A DNA stretch of 60,000 bases from [Clostridium] polysaccharolyticum. Its GTDB lineage: Bacteria > Bacillota > Clostridia > Lachnospirales > Lachnospiraceae. Shown here piece after piece: positions 35,140-44,507 of this stretch. Both the position numbers and the translations under genes were made by a program. The notes under the pieces are model-generated. The model was not told where the DNA came from. It ran no database searches and worked only from the letters and a program-made list of their open reading frames with translations. The stretch spans positions 1 through 60,000 of the forward strand of contig NZ_FOHN01000020.1 of NCBI RefSeq assembly GCF_900111595.1, in the 5' to 3' direction. The stretch's first letter is position 1; every line of letters begins with the position of its first letter.

Positions 35140-35796
35140 ATGACAAGTGGAATTTTGGAGTGGAAGCATTTAAAAAAGAGTTTTCAAGGAAAAACGGTAT
35201 TGGATGTAGAGCATGTCGTTCTGCAGAAAGGGAAACGATACGTTATTATTGGAGAAAATGGAGCAGGAAAAAGTACGCTTCTGAAAATTCTGGCTGGAGT
35301 GATGAAAACAGAAGGGAAGGAGAAGCAAAAAAGACCAGATTGTAAGATTTTATATATGCCTCAAAAGCCTTACATATTTAATATGTCTGTCATGGATAAC
35401 ATGAAAAGGACTGCAAAGAAAAAGAATGTTGAGGAATTCGAGCGTATTTTAGAACAATTAGACATTAAAGAATTAAAAAACAATCAGGCAAACAGTATGT
35501 CAGGAGGAGAGAAACAGCGTCTGGCATTTGGAAGAATCTTAGCTCAGTCCTGCGAACTGTTATTGTTAGATGAACCTGCTTCGGCAATGGATGTAAAGGG
35601 AACGCTTCTGTTTGAGCAAGTGCTTAAAGAATATCAAAAAGAACAGGGCTGTACACTTGTTATGGTCACTCATGATATTGAACAAGCCAAAAGAATTGCA
35701 GACCAGATTATTTTTATTAAGGAAGGAAAGCTTGGAATTGGAGAGGACTATAAAGAACATTTTTCAGATATAGACGAGATATTTTTTTATATATGA
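35140..35796 (+). CDS. tupC: Tungstate ABC transporter ATPase
   Basis: This 218-residue ABC ATPase has Walker A GENGAGKST near residue 38, Q-loop MPQKP, signature MSGGEKQR, Walker B LLLLDEP and the switch His in VTHD. It is the energy subunit for TupAB. The chain is short, without the C-terminal regulatory domain of ModC, which agrees with the Tup rather than Mod type. Confidence 0.88.
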   Translation: MTSGILEWKHLKKSFQGKTVLDVEHVVLQKGKRYVIIGENGAGKSTLLKILAGVMKTEGKEKQKRPDCKILYMPQKPYIFNMSVMDNMKRTAKKKNVEEFERILEQLDIKELKNNQANSMSGGEKQRLAFGRILAQSCELLLLDEPASAMDVKGTLLFEQVLKEYQKEQGCTLVMVTHDIEQAKRIADQIIFIKEGKLGIGEDYKEHFSDIDEIFFYI

Positions 35797-35829
35797 AAAT
35801 GCACACGCTACAAGAATTGAGGGATTGCC

Positions 35830-37026
35830 ATGTTAAATGTAAAAACAGTCAGAGAGACGAAAGAGATTGTGAAAGGCTTCTGTAAAGAAAGCAGAATTAT
35901 TGAAGAAGTGAAAGTGCAGGATGCCGCAGGAAGAATTCTGGCAGAAGATTTATATAATGAAAAAAATGTTCCAGAGTTTACTCGATCTACAGTGGATGGA
36001 TTTTGCGTGAAGGCCTCAGATGTATTTGGATGTTCCGATTCCATGCCTGCAATCCTTGAATTTTTAGGAAATATCAAAATGGGAGAAAAGCCACCTTACC
36101 AAGTTAAGGCTTTACAATGTGCATATATTGCTACTGGGGGGTATATGCCAGAAGGAACAGACAGTGTTGTCATGATGGAATATACAGAAAATTATGGAGA
36201 TGAAATTGGCATACTTAAGCCAGCTGCTCCAGGAGAAAATGTGATTTTTGAAGGGGATGACGGGAAGGCAGGAGAATTGCTTTTACAAAAAGGGACTCGG
36301 CTGACCAGCAGGTCTTGCGGAGTGCTTTTGGCAAGTGGAGTGTCAAAAGTAAAAGTGAAAAAGCAGATAAAGGCAGCGGTTATTTCAAGTGGAAATGAGC
36401 TGGTTTCGGAAGGGGCAGAGTTATTAGAAGGACAAATATATGATGTAAATGGTCCAATGCTTACAGCTGCATTAAAAGAATGTGGGTGTGAAGCAGAGTT
36501 TCTAGGTATTATACAAGATGAAGCAGAAGTGTTTGAACAAGTCCTTCAAAAAGCAGCAGAGGAATACGACATGGTATTGCTATCTGGAGGAACCTCTGTG
36601 GGAATAAAAGATTTAACTGCTAATACTTTAAACAAGTTAGGAAATATCCTAGTACATGGAATTGCGGTAAAGCCAGGAAAGCCGACAATTATTGCTAAGG
36701 TAAAGGATAAGCTAGTGTTTGGCTTGCCAGGAAATCCAGTGGCAGCATATTTTGTGTTTTATTTGTTTGTAAGGACGGCTATACAGAGTATGTATGGTTA
36801 TCAAGAATTACAAAGAATGGAGAAGAAGATTATCGGTTCTTCCATTTCCTCGAATCATGGAAGAGAAGAATACATACCTGTCAGGATAGAAGAAGGAAAG
36901 GCATATCCGGTTATGGGAAAGTCAGGTCTGATTTCTATGTTAAAAGAAGCGGAAGGATATATTTATATAGAGAGAGATAGAGAAGGAATAACAAAAGGGA
37001 TGGATGTAAACGTAGTTTATTTTTAA
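35830..37026 (+). CDS. moeA: Molybdopterin molybdenum/tungsten transferase MoeA
   Basis: This is a 398-residue MoeA, the enzyme that inserts the metal oxyanion into adenylated molybdopterin. Visible blocks: FTRSTVDGF near 52 (the family PxxxSxVDGxA region), the long GENVIFEGDD region, the MogA-like domain with SSGNELV and GGTSVGIKDLT, and PGNPVAAYFVF. The domain IV beta-barrel follows from about 320. It sits between the tungstate transporter and a second MoeA paralogue fused to another domain, 14 bp downstream. For this operon the metal is probably tungsten. Confidence 0.92.
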   Translation: MLNVKTVRETKEIVKGFCKESRIIEEVKVQDAAGRILAEDLYNEKNVPEFTRSTVDGFCVKASDVFGCSDSMPAILEFLGNIKMGEKPPYQVKALQCAYIATGGYMPEGTDSVVMMEYTENYGDEIGILKPAAPGENVIFEGDDGKAGELLLQKGTRLTSRSCGVLLASGVSKVKVKKQIKAAVISSGNELVSEGAELLEGQIYDVNGPMLTAALKECGCEAEFLGIIQDEAEVFEQVLQKAAEEYDMVLLSGGTSVGIKDLTANTLNKLGNILVHGIAVKPGKPTIIAKVKDKLVFGLPGNPVAAYFVFYLFVRTAIQSMYGYQELQRMEKKIIGSSISSNHGREEYIPVRIEEGKAYPVMGKSGLISMLKEAEGYIYIERDREGITKGMDVNVVYF

Positions 37027-37039
37027 GAGGTGATTCAAG

Positions 37040-38950
37040 ATGGGATTTCAGTATTTAACCAATACATCTTTAGAGCAGGCTATCATGCAATACAGGATGG
37101 AATTAGATCGATCAGGGTTTTGCAGGCATAGTGAAAAGATTCCAGTTATAGATGCTATTAATAGAATTACTTCCAAAGCGGTTTATGCAAAATTGTGTTC
37201 TCCTCATTACAATGCATGTGCAATGGATGGGATTGCATTAAAGGCCGACACGACATTTGGTGCTACAGAAACAAGTCCAGTCAAGATTAGGAAAGATGCG
37301 GTTGTATATGTAGACACAGGAGATCCCCTTCCAAAAGAATGTGACTGTGTCGTTATGATTGAAGATGTTATTAAAGTGGATGCTGGCATTCTGCTTTATC
37401 ATGCTGCAGCACCGTGGCAGCACGTAAGGCAAATCGGAGAAGATATGTCAGCTGGGGACATGATTTTGACATCTTTTAGCCAGATAACACCAGTAGCAAT
37501 AGGAGCTATGCTTGCTTGTGGTGTACTTGAGGTAGAGGTAGTCAAAAAGCCCATTGTGGGCATTATACCTACAGGTGACGAAATTGTACAGCCAGACAGT
37601 GAACCAGAGGAAGGGAAAATCAAGGAGTTTAATTCTGCGATTTTTGGTGGAATGGTTCATAATTGTGGAGCTTGTGCAAAAGTATATCCCATTGTAAAGG
37701 ATCAGAAAGAGGAATTGGAAAATATGCTAAGGAAAGCGATTAAGGAATGTGATGTGGCAATCTTAATTGCTGGTTCTTCAGCAGGAAGAGAGGATTATTC
37801 CAGCGAGGTAATTAACAGCGTAGGAAAGGTAATATTTCATGGAATTGCCATGAAGCCAGGGAAACCTGCGGTGTTAGGAATGGCAGGAAGTGTTCCTGTA
37901 ATTGGTCTTCCTGGGTATCCAGTATCTGGAATCATAGTATTTCAGAACATTGTGGAACCACTATTAGAATATCTTACGGGACAGAATTTACATAAAGAAG
38001 AAAGGAAACAAGAGGCTGTTTTAACAAAAAACTATAATTCCTCTTTAAGTTATAGAGAATTTGTAAGAACCCGTCTTGGATATGTGAATGGGCGGATGAT
38101 TGCAACACCTTTAAATGGTGGAGCAGGGGTAGTCAGTTCATTTTTAAAGGCGGATGGCATTATCGATATTCCCAAGAACAGCGAAGGCGGGGAACGAGGA
38201 GAAACAATGTCTGTAAAATTATTAAAAAGCAAAAAAGAAGTGCAGCAGAAACTTATCATTACTGGAAGCCATGATCCATTAATTGACGAAATCACAGACA
38301 TTATGGTTCGTCAGGAAAAAGGATTTGGAATTGTATCTTCACATGTGGGAAGTATGGGGGCTATATTTGCAGTAAAGCGAAAGGAGGCACATCTGGGTGC
38401 CATACACTTGCTAGACGAAGAAACAGGCAGATACAATACATCTTATGTAAAAAAGTATTTTCCAAGTGGAGGTGTAAAGGTTGTAGAAGGTGTAAAACGA
38501 GTACAAGGGTTTATGGTACAGAAAGGAAATCCGAAAGGGATACATCATCTAAGAGATATTTTAAGACAAGATATTTCTTATGTGAATAGGCAAAAAGGTT
38601 CGGGAACCCGTATTTTAACAGACTATCTAATTAAAAAAGAAGGACTTGTAAAAGACAAGATACGAGGATATGAAAGAGAGGAATTTACCCATACTAGTGT
38701 AGCTGCTATTGTAGCAGCAGGAAGTGCTGATGTGGGAATGGGGATATATTCCGCAGCTAGAATATACGGACTGGATTTTATTCCAATATGTGAGGAACAT
38801 TATGATTTCCTAGTAGATGATGAAACACTGGAATTAGAAGAATTTCAGGAATTCCTTAAGATTATGAAGGGAGAAGAACTAAAGGCTAGATTAGGAAGAA
38901 TGGGGGGGTATGTAATAAATAATTCTGGATGCATTGTTAATTTAGAATAA
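37040..38950 (+). CDS. MoeA-type metal transferase fused to a periplasmic-binding-like domain
   Basis: This 636-residue protein has two parts. Residues 1 to about 400 form a second MoeA (blocks NACAMDGIALKA, IPTGDEIVQP, AGSSAGREDY, GLPGYPVSGIIVF). Residues about 405-636 form a PBP-like domain of the kind found in molybdate-related regulators and TupA-like proteins (start KLIITGSHDPLIDEI, then NRQKGSGTRILTDYL). Such MoeA-PBP fusions are known in Clostridia and archaea. The binding domain may sense or hand over the metal or pterin. Having two MoeA paralogues side by side could allow one to serve tungsten, as suggested for archaeal MoeA pairs. Confidence 0.9.
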   Translation: MGFQYLTNTSLEQAIMQYRMELDRSGFCRHSEKIPVIDAINRITSKAVYAKLCSPHYNACAMDGIALKADTTFGATETSPVKIRKDAVVYVDTGDPLPKECDCVVMIEDVIKVDAGILLYHAAAPWQHVRQIGEDMSAGDMILTSFSQITPVAIGAMLACGVLEVEVVKKPIVGIIPTGDEIVQPDSEPEEGKIKEFNSAIFGGMVHNCGACAKVYPIVKDQKEELENMLRKAIKECDVAILIAGSSAGREDYSSEVINSVGKVIFHGIAMKPGKPAVLGMAGSVPVIGLPGYPVSGIIVFQNIVEPLLEYLTGQNLHKEERKQEAVLTKNYNSSLSYREFVRTRLGYVNGRMIATPLNGGAGVVSSFLKADGIIDIPKNSEGGERGETMSVKLLKSKKEVQQKLIITGSHDPLIDEITDIMVRQEKGFGIVSSHVGSMGAIFAVKRKEAHLGAIHLLDEETGRYNTSYVKKYFPSGGVKVVEGVKRVQGFMVQKGNPKGIHHLRDILRQDISYVNRQKGSGTRILTDYLIKKEGLVKDKIRGYEREEFTHTSVAAIVAAGSADVGMGIYSAARIYGLDFIPICEEHYDFLVDDETLELEEFQEFLKIMKGEELKARLGRMGGYVINNSGCIVNLE

Positions 38951-38967
38951 GAATGGAGTATAAAAGT

Positions 38968-39876
38968 ATGTCTGATAAGAAGCATTGCATATTTATGTTT
39001 CCTGGAATTGGGGATAATTACAGAAAATACATTCAGAAATGGAAGGAAGAAGATTATCAGTACTTGCTGGAATATGCTCAAGTTGCAAAAAGAGATTATG
39101 AAGTAGATATTTTAGCAGACAGCATAGGTTCTTATGCAGGTTCTTGGGTGTTAAATTACACATGTGATTATCTGGTGTATCAGAAACATAAGAAAGCAGG
39201 TATGATTCCAGATTATATGGCAGGATATAGCCTAGGAGCCATTACAGCACTAGCATGTGCCGGAGGGTTTGAATATGGTGATGGAGTACAGATTTTAAAA
39301 GAGATTGCAACATACCGTAAGCCAGCAGCAGAAGAACAGTTAATGCTTGTAATTGGTTTTACCACAGAGGAACTGAAAAACATCATTAATAAGGAGCATT
39401 TAACTAAGAAAATATTTATAGCCTGTATTAATAATAAGTGTTGCTTAACGGTAGCTGGCAGAAAGAAAGAATTAGAAAAGTTTGAGAGAATGATTCAGCA
39501 GATGGGGGCTTTGAAAACAAAGCGGATTGAATCTCCATATGCGTTTCATACAGATTATATGAAAGAAGGGATTGCTATTTTTGCACAGAATATAAGCAAT
39601 ATTGCATATAAAGAGTGCTCTGTTTCTGTTATTTCTTCTATTGATCAGCGGGAAATAAAAAGTGGAAGACAGGTATATGAAGAACTTATAAGGAATTTGT
39701 ATAGAAGCCTTAACTGGAAGGATACCATTCTTAAATTTGAGAATGGAGAAAAGCGTACATATGTTGATACTGGACTTACTAAGTCCATGATAAAAATTAC
39801 AAAGTTAATAGCTGGGGAACAAGAATATATGGATTTATCATATATGGTAAAAAAAACATATGATGAAGGCAGATAA
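38968..39876 (+). CDS. FabD-like acyltransferase 1
   Basis: This 302-residue protein has the acyl-carrier acyltransferase fold. The nucleophile elbow GYSLGAI (Ser about 88) and the partner His in PYAFHTDYM match malonyl-CoA:ACP transacylase architecture, and the start has the FPGIG block where FabD usually has FPGQG. The oxyanion-region Gln is therefore replaced by Ile. Such enzymes load an acyl unit from CoA onto a carrier protein such as the one at 43443. The start at 38968 is preferred because GGAG lies 9 bases upstream; the ATG at 38953 overlaps that site. A second, diverged copy follows 16 bp downstream. The substrate (malonyl or other acyl) is unknown. Confidence 0.82.
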   Translation: MSDKKHCIFMFPGIGDNYRKYIQKWKEEDYQYLLEYAQVAKRDYEVDILADSIGSYAGSWVLNYTCDYLVYQKHKKAGMIPDYMAGYSLGAITALACAGGFEYGDGVQILKEIATYRKPAAEEQLMLVIGFTTEELKNIINKEHLTKKIFIACINNKCCLTVAGRKKELEKFERMIQQMGALKTKRIESPYAFHTDYMKEGIAIFAQNISNIAYKECSVSVISSIDQREIKSGRQVYEELIRNLYRSLNWKDTILKFENGEKRTYVDTGLTKSMIKITKLIAGEQEYMDLSYMVKKTYDEGR

Positions 39877-39892
39877 ATAGAGGGTAAAAGTG

Positions 39893-40816
39893 ATGGGTAT
39901 GAAAAATAACTGTGTTTTTGCATTTGGTGGTGTAGGTGGCAGCGTTACAAAATTTGAAAAAAAGCTTTCGAAGGAACAAAAGAAGAAAGCAAAGGACTGT
40001 CTTGAAAGAGCTTCTAAATGTGCGGAGATGGATCTCTTGGGTTACTGGTATAACAGAGAATTCTACAGTGATCTTGATAAATATTTTGCAGAATGGGTTT
40101 TGACTTATACATATGACTGTATTCTATTTGAAGAAGCCATGAATAAGGGATATCAGCCAGATTTGTTAATGGGATATAGTCTTGGGCTGAATACCGCTTT
40201 GGTTTGTGGAGAAGTCATTACATATGAAGATGGTGTGAAGATTTTAGAAGGGGTAAAAGAATGTGCCAGAGCTGGTTTTGTGACAGAAGAAAGAGAAATG
40301 GGAATCATAATAGGCATTACAAAAGAGTGCTTAGTTAAGATGATTCATAAGAATCATTTTGAGGAGAAGGTAGCCATTGGAAGCCAGAATAGTGAGGAAG
40401 GCTTTATTGTTTCTGGATGTAAGAAGGAAATTCTTACAATACTGGAACAGGCAGAACAGGCAGGGGTTCTAAAAGCTAGAGCACTAGAAGTTCCATATTC
40501 CTTTCACGATGGAAAAATAAATCCTGAATATATGCAGAAATATTTTAATAATGTATCCTTGCTGGATATGAAAAATGCCAAATATCCAATTATGTCTGTA
40601 TATTCCCAGAATATTATGCAGGATGCCAAGACACTGAGAGAGGAACTTAATCTGAATGTACATTCTTCCATGAACTGGAATACATCAATAAAGAAACTTG
40701 AAAATATGGGATATAGCCGTTACATGGATATTTCGTTGGATTACACATTGAAAAAAATATCAGAATTTGAAAGGGAGGGTGTTGAGTTTCTTACATACAA
40801 GAACATTTTACAATGA
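39893..40816 (+). CDS. FabD-like acyltransferase 2
   Basis: This 307-residue homologue of the preceding protein keeps the elbow GYSLGLN (Ser near 93) and a catalytic-type His in VPYSFHDG. Its N-terminal block is FGGVGGS, so the Gln of the FabD GQG motif is again missing. The two tandem acyltransferases are clearly related but strongly diverged, which argues for different acyl donors or acceptors rather than simple redundancy. Start choice: the ATG at 39893 follows GAGGG by 8 bases; a GTG 3 bases upstream and an ATG 6 bases downstream are alternatives. Confidence 0.8.
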   Translation: MGMKNNCVFAFGGVGGSVTKFEKKLSKEQKKKAKDCLERASKCAEMDLLGYWYNREFYSDLDKYFAEWVLTYTYDCILFEEAMNKGYQPDLLMGYSLGLNTALVCGEVITYEDGVKILEGVKECARAGFVTEEREMGIIIGITKECLVKMIHKNHFEEKVAIGSQNSEEGFIVSGCKKEILTILEQAEQAGVLKARALEVPYSFHDGKINPEYMQKYFNNVSLLDMKNAKYPIMSVYSQNIMQDAKTLREELNLNVHSSMNWNTSIKKLENMGYSRYMDISLDYTLKKISEFEREGVEFLTYKNILQ

Positions 40817-40829
40817 AAGGCTGGGGAAG

Positions 40830-42959
40830 ATGAGAAAAGTACGTGATGATGATATTATGTGGGTTGACCTTACTAGTGGAAAAATAAGGCGTGAAGAAGT
40901 TTCTTGTGAACTGAGAGAAAAGTTTATTGGTGGAGAAGGCATTAATACGAAACTTTTATATGATTCAGGAGCTATGTACCATGATCCGATGTCTGATGAA
41001 AATACTTTCATTGTGGGAATAGGCCCTTCTGTTGGGACTGGATTAATGGCAGGAAACCGCTGTTCTATTACAGGAAAAAGTCCTTTAACTGGAATCTATG
41101 GTGATTCTAGTACAGGTGGAAATTTTGTCCTGAATATGCGTGCATTGCATATTCAGCATATTGTAGTAATGGGAAAAGCACAAAAGCCAAGTTATCTGTT
41201 TATTGATAAAGACGGTGTGGCAAAGATTCTTGATGCAGGTGATTCTTGGGGAATGAAATCTGTAGAAGTTGTGGATTACTTTGAAACCATTCATGGAAAA
41301 AGAATTGAGGTGCTTTCCATTGGACCTGCTGGGGAAAGACAGGTTCGATTTGCAAGCGTTATTGTATCTAGGTGGCATGCAGCAGGTCGAATGGGCATGG
41401 GCTGCATTATGGGCAATAAAAATTTAAAGGCCATTGTAATTGAGACAAAACGGCCATTAGGGATTGCGTATCATGATGAGGAAAACCTTAGAAAATTAAA
41501 TAAGAAGTGGTTTAAGCTTGCGGGCAAATCCATGCTTACCAAAAATGAAAGTATTGATGGCTCCCTGTTTTTAATGGAGCGATACAATAAGGCAAAATGT
41601 CTTCCAATAAAAAACTGCCAGCTAGGATACGAAAAAAGAGCAGAAAAAGTGTATTCCGCTCCATTTAACTTAAAATATGTGGATAAAAAGATTGCTTGTT
41701 ATGCTTGTACGGCAAGATGTGGACGTGTATTTGAAATAAAAGATGGTGTTTATAAAGGAGAAAAAGGCCGGAGAATTGATTACGGTGCGGCTGTGTCCTT
41801 GGGACCTGCACTTGACATTTATGAATGGGATAAAATCATTCATCTGAAATTAATTGTAGATGAACTGGGATTTGATGCTATGGAAGTTGGCGGCATGCTG
41901 GCTATGATCATGGAATGTAGTGAAAGAGGATTAATAGATGATAAGTTCACTAATGGTCGTAAATTCCATTATAGCAATATGGAGGATATTGAATACCTGT
42001 TGAATTGTATTGTGGATGTAGAGGACTCATTTGGAAGAATTCTTGCAGGAGGTACAGAAAGAGCAGCTAAGATACTTGGAATCGAAAAGTATTCTTATTG
42101 TGTGAAAAAGTCTTCAACAGGCACCCATTCCAAAGACAGACTGGCATGGTCATTAGGATATGTGACTTCCACAAGAGGTGGAGATCACTTAAAGAATTTC
42201 CCATTTACTATGCTGTTTGGCGGTTACTTTGCAGATCAGGTAGCAAAATATATTTTTAATGTCAATCCCAAAGAGGAGATTGCAAAACCAGAGAAAAAAG
42301 GACGTGTTGTCTGGTGGCATGAAAACTATAAGTATGCAATGGATTCCATGGGATTTTGCCTGTTCGCAATGCACTCATTGCCCAACTTAGGGGCAGGGTA
42401 TTTTGATGAATATGCAGATATCCTCAATTATATATATGGGACAGAATTAAAAGATACAGATATATTTTTTGCAAGTGAAAGAATATATCAGCTTCAGAAT
42501 ATGATAAATGTCATTTCGGGACAGACCATTGAAGATTATAAATGGCCAGTGAGAAATCCAGATGAGAACATTTCAAAGGAATATCTTGAAATGACCACAA
42601 TTAAGTCTCTTAATAATCCAGGCATGCTTCCAGAATATTTTAAATTCCGTGGTTTAACTGCAGATGGAAAACCTACAAAGCAAAGATTCAAGGAACTTGG
42701 GCTGATAGAAGAGATGGAGGCATTGGAAAATATGCCAGAAGAAGGTGGCAATACCATGAGTCAATCTTTAGAGCATGTTGCAATTAATGCCAAGTTTAAA
42801 TTCTGGGATAAAGAGAAAGCAATTTTTATGTCAATGCTTCTTGTACATCTGTTAGGCAGAATGGAGAAGAAACGTATTAAGGAATATAAACTGGAACAAA
42901 TGCGTCAGGAGATGATGGAAAATGAAAACAACTTATCGAAGCAGGGTGGCAGGATATGA
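40830..42959 (+). CDS. aor: Tungsten-containing aldehyde:ferredoxin oxidoreductase
   Basis: This is a 709-residue AOR. The N-terminal domain begins IMWVDLTSGKI and has GGEGINTKLLYD near 35-46; the GNFVLNMRAL and RWHAAGRMGMGCIMGNKNLK blocks bind the bis-pyranopterin cofactor. The [4Fe-4S] ligands CYACTARC (Cys290, 293, 297) and a fourth Cys at about 510 (MDSMGFC) are all present, as in Pyrococcus AOR. AORs interconvert aldehydes and carboxylic acids with low-potential ferredoxin, and in anaerobes reduce acids to aldehydes. The ATG at 40830 is chosen because it places the conserved N terminus correctly. Flanking tungstate transport and pterin genes supply its cofactor, while its direct neighbours are acyl-carrier enzymes, so a fatty or polyketide acid or thioester-derived acid is a likely substrate. 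Confidence 0.93.
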   Translation: MRKVRDDDIMWVDLTSGKIRREEVSCELREKFIGGEGINTKLLYDSGAMYHDPMSDENTFIVGIGPSVGTGLMAGNRCSITGKSPLTGIYGDSSTGGNFVLNMRALHIQHIVVMGKAQKPSYLFIDKDGVAKILDAGDSWGMKSVEVVDYFETIHGKRIEVLSIGPAGERQVRFASVIVSRWHAAGRMGMGCIMGNKNLKAIVIETKRPLGIAYHDEENLRKLNKKWFKLAGKSMLTKNESIDGSLFLMERYNKAKCLPIKNCQLGYEKRAEKVYSAPFNLKYVDKKIACYACTARCGRVFEIKDGVYKGEKGRRIDYGAAVSLGPALDIYEWDKIIHLKLIVDELGFDAMEVGGMLAMIMECSERGLIDDKFTNGRKFHYSNMEDIEYLLNCIVDVEDSFGRILAGGTERAAKILGIEKYSYCVKKSSTGTHSKDRLAWSLGYVTSTRGGDHLKNFPFTMLFGGYFADQVAKYIFNVNPKEEIAKPEKKGRVVWWHENYKYAMDSMGFCLFAMHSLPNLGAGYFDEYADILNYIYGTELKDTDIFFASERIYQLQNMINVISGQTIEDYKWPVRNPDENISKEYLEMTTIKSLNNPGMLPEYFKFRGLTADGKPTKQRFKELGLIEEMEALENMPEEGGNTMSQSLEHVAINAKFKFWDKEKAIFMSMLLVHLLGRMEKKRIKEYKLEQMRQEMMENENNLSKQGGRI

Positions 42960-43320
42960 ACTGGATTCTAATGGACATGTGAACAATGCGGTGTACCTGA
43001 ATTATCTGGAAGCTGCCAGATGGGAAGGATTTTACCAGATTGGTGCTATGGAACTTTTGAAAGAGCTGGACATTTCACCTATTATTACAGAAACCCAGAT
43101 TAAATATATGAAAGAACTGCTTATGTTTGATGATTTTGAGATTATTACAGAATGGGCGAGTACGGGAGTCTTTATTCTTAATAAACATAAGATAAAAGAC
43201 AAAGAAGGAAAAATCGTTGCCAAAGCAGAAAGTAAGCTTCTATTAGTGTCCAAAGAACGGGTTATCTATGACATTCCAGAAGAATTAGGTGAAAAGTTAA
43301 ACAGGAAAGAAACTTTATAA
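42922..43320 (+). CDS. Hotdog-fold acyl thioesterase
   Basis: This 132-residue protein belongs to the 4-hydroxybenzoyl-CoA/FatB-like thioesterase group. The signature region ELDSNGHVNNAVYLNYLEAA (about 13-32) contains the catalytic Asp and the HVNN block. It would release a free acid from CoA or ACP. Its start overlaps the AOR gene by 38 bases, so the two are translationally coupled. This pairing suggests that the thioesterase makes the acid that AOR reduces, an inference from gene order only. Confidence 0.87.
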   Translation: MKTTYRSRVAGYELDSNGHVNNAVYLNYLEAARWEGFYQIGAMELLKELDISPIITETQIKYMKELLMFDDFEIITEWASTGVFILNKHKIKDKEGKIVAKAESKLLLVSKERVIYDIPEELGEKLNRKETL

Positions 43321-43442
43321 TCTGAAAAGCCATTGGCGTATTTCTATATGGATATTGAGGGTTGATGAAATATTAAGATATTTTCGGAGGAAATCCGTAA
43401 ATATAGATTATGGTAATTTTTATTGGAGATGGAGGAATTTTT

Positions 43443-43751
43443 ATGAAAGAAATTACAGAAGAAATGAAAAAAGAATTAAAAGAAATGGTGTATGAGTTTA
43501 TTGCAGAGGAATGTGAAGTACAAAAAGAAGAACTTAATGATGAAACCAGCATTACAGATGATTTAGACGGAGACTCCCTTCTTTTAGTGGAACTTATTGA
43601 GTTAGCAAAGAAAAAATATGACCTAGATATCAAGCTTCAGACAATTGGAAAATACCTTCTTAAAAATGAAGCAGATACAATGAAAGAAATTGTAGATGTA
43701 TTCATTAAAATTTATCAGTATGAGGATGCAATTGTGGATTTAGATGCGTAG
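43443..43751 (+). CDS. Acyl carrier protein
   Basis: This 102-residue acidic protein has the carrier motif DLDGDSLLLVEL, with Ser45 as the phosphopantetheine site. It is longer than AcpP (about 78), with a C-terminal extension of about 20 residues. The ATG at 43443 follows GGAGGAA; the longer frame from 43410 lacks a ribosome site. A 122-base gap precedes it that may hold a separate promoter, but I see no good hexamer pair. It is presumably primed by the phosphopantetheinyl transferase at 52898 and loaded by the tandem acyltransferases. Confidence 0.9.
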   Translation: MKEITEEMKKELKEMVYEFIAEECEVQKEELNDETSITDDLDGDSLLLVELIELAKKKYDLDIKLQTIGKYLLKNEADTMKEIVDVFIKIYQYEDAIVDLDA

Positions 43752-43763
43752 AGGAGTTTTGAG

Positions 43764-44507
43764 ATGCCAGTGATGAAAACCAATATTTCGGAACTGGATA
43801 TCATAGGACGTGTAGGGATGCTTACCATAAATAATGGAAAGAAAAATTTCATTACTGAGCCAGAGTTTGCTGGACAATCCATTTTAAAGGAATGGATTGT
43901 CCAGAACAGATTATGTGGATTAGTGATATGTGGCAATGGAAAAAACTTTTCTTATGGGGCTGATGTAAAGGGTGTTTATGATAGCCAGGAGTCCGTTTTG
44001 CTGTTAAATGAAAAGCTGAAAGCAGGAAGAGCACTGCTTGACTATATAGAAGCACTGCCAATTGTAACAGTGGCAGCCATTCAAGGAGCTTGCTTTGGAG
44101 CTGGATTAGAGATTGCATTAAGTGCAAAGTTCCGTATTGTATCAGAAAAAGCATTTTTAGGGCTTCCAGAAGTATCTAGAGGGTTTATCCCAGGATTAGG
44201 CGGCTGTGAGAGAATTGCCAGATTATTAGGGAAATCTATGGCAGCCAAGATGTGTTTGCTGGGTGAAATTCATTCTGCACAAGATGCAAAAGAATACGGA
44301 TATGTTGATTCTATTGTAGAAGGAGATGTAAAAGAAAAAGCACTATCATTTGTAAATGAGCTTATTTCTGAAAAGAGTCATAAACAGATTTATTATATTA
44401 TGAAAAATATAATAAACAATAAAGTAACTTCTGGTGAAGGAAAGGATAGTGCATTTACAGATGTTCTATTAGAAAGCAAGCAGAAAAAAGGAGATTTGCT
44501 AACATGA
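43764..44507 (+). CDS. Crotonase-family protein 1 (enoyl-CoA hydratase-like)
   Basis: This is a 247-residue crotonase. Oxyanion-hole blocks NFSYGADVKG (about 53-62) and GACFGAGLEIALSAKF are present, as are both candidate acid/base Glu residues: in GLEIAL and in GLPEVSRGFIPGLGG, equivalent to Glu144 and Glu164 of rat enoyl-CoA hydratase. It can therefore be a hydratase/dehydratase on CoA or carrier-bound chains; isomerase or decarboxylase activity cannot be excluded. It lies 12 bp after the carrier protein gene and overlaps the next gene by ATGA. Confidence 0.87.
   Translation: MPVMKTNISELDIIGRVGMLTINNGKKNFITEPEFAGQSILKEWIVQNRLCGLVICGNGKNFSYGADVKGVYDSQESVLLLNEKLKAGRALLDYIEALPIVTVAAIQGACFGAGLEIALSAKFRIVSEKAFLGLPEVSRGFIPGLGGCERIARLLGKSMAAKMCLLGEIHSAQDAKEYGYVDSIVEGDVKEKALSFVNELISEKSHKQIYYIMKNIINNKVTSGEGKDSAFTDVLLESKQKKGDLLT

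Noticed and set aside
43321-43442. Possible small gene or promoter in the 122-base gap before the ACP
   Set aside because: No reading frame longer than a few codons and no convincing -35/-10 pair; only a very short CGGA/TCCG hairpin is present.
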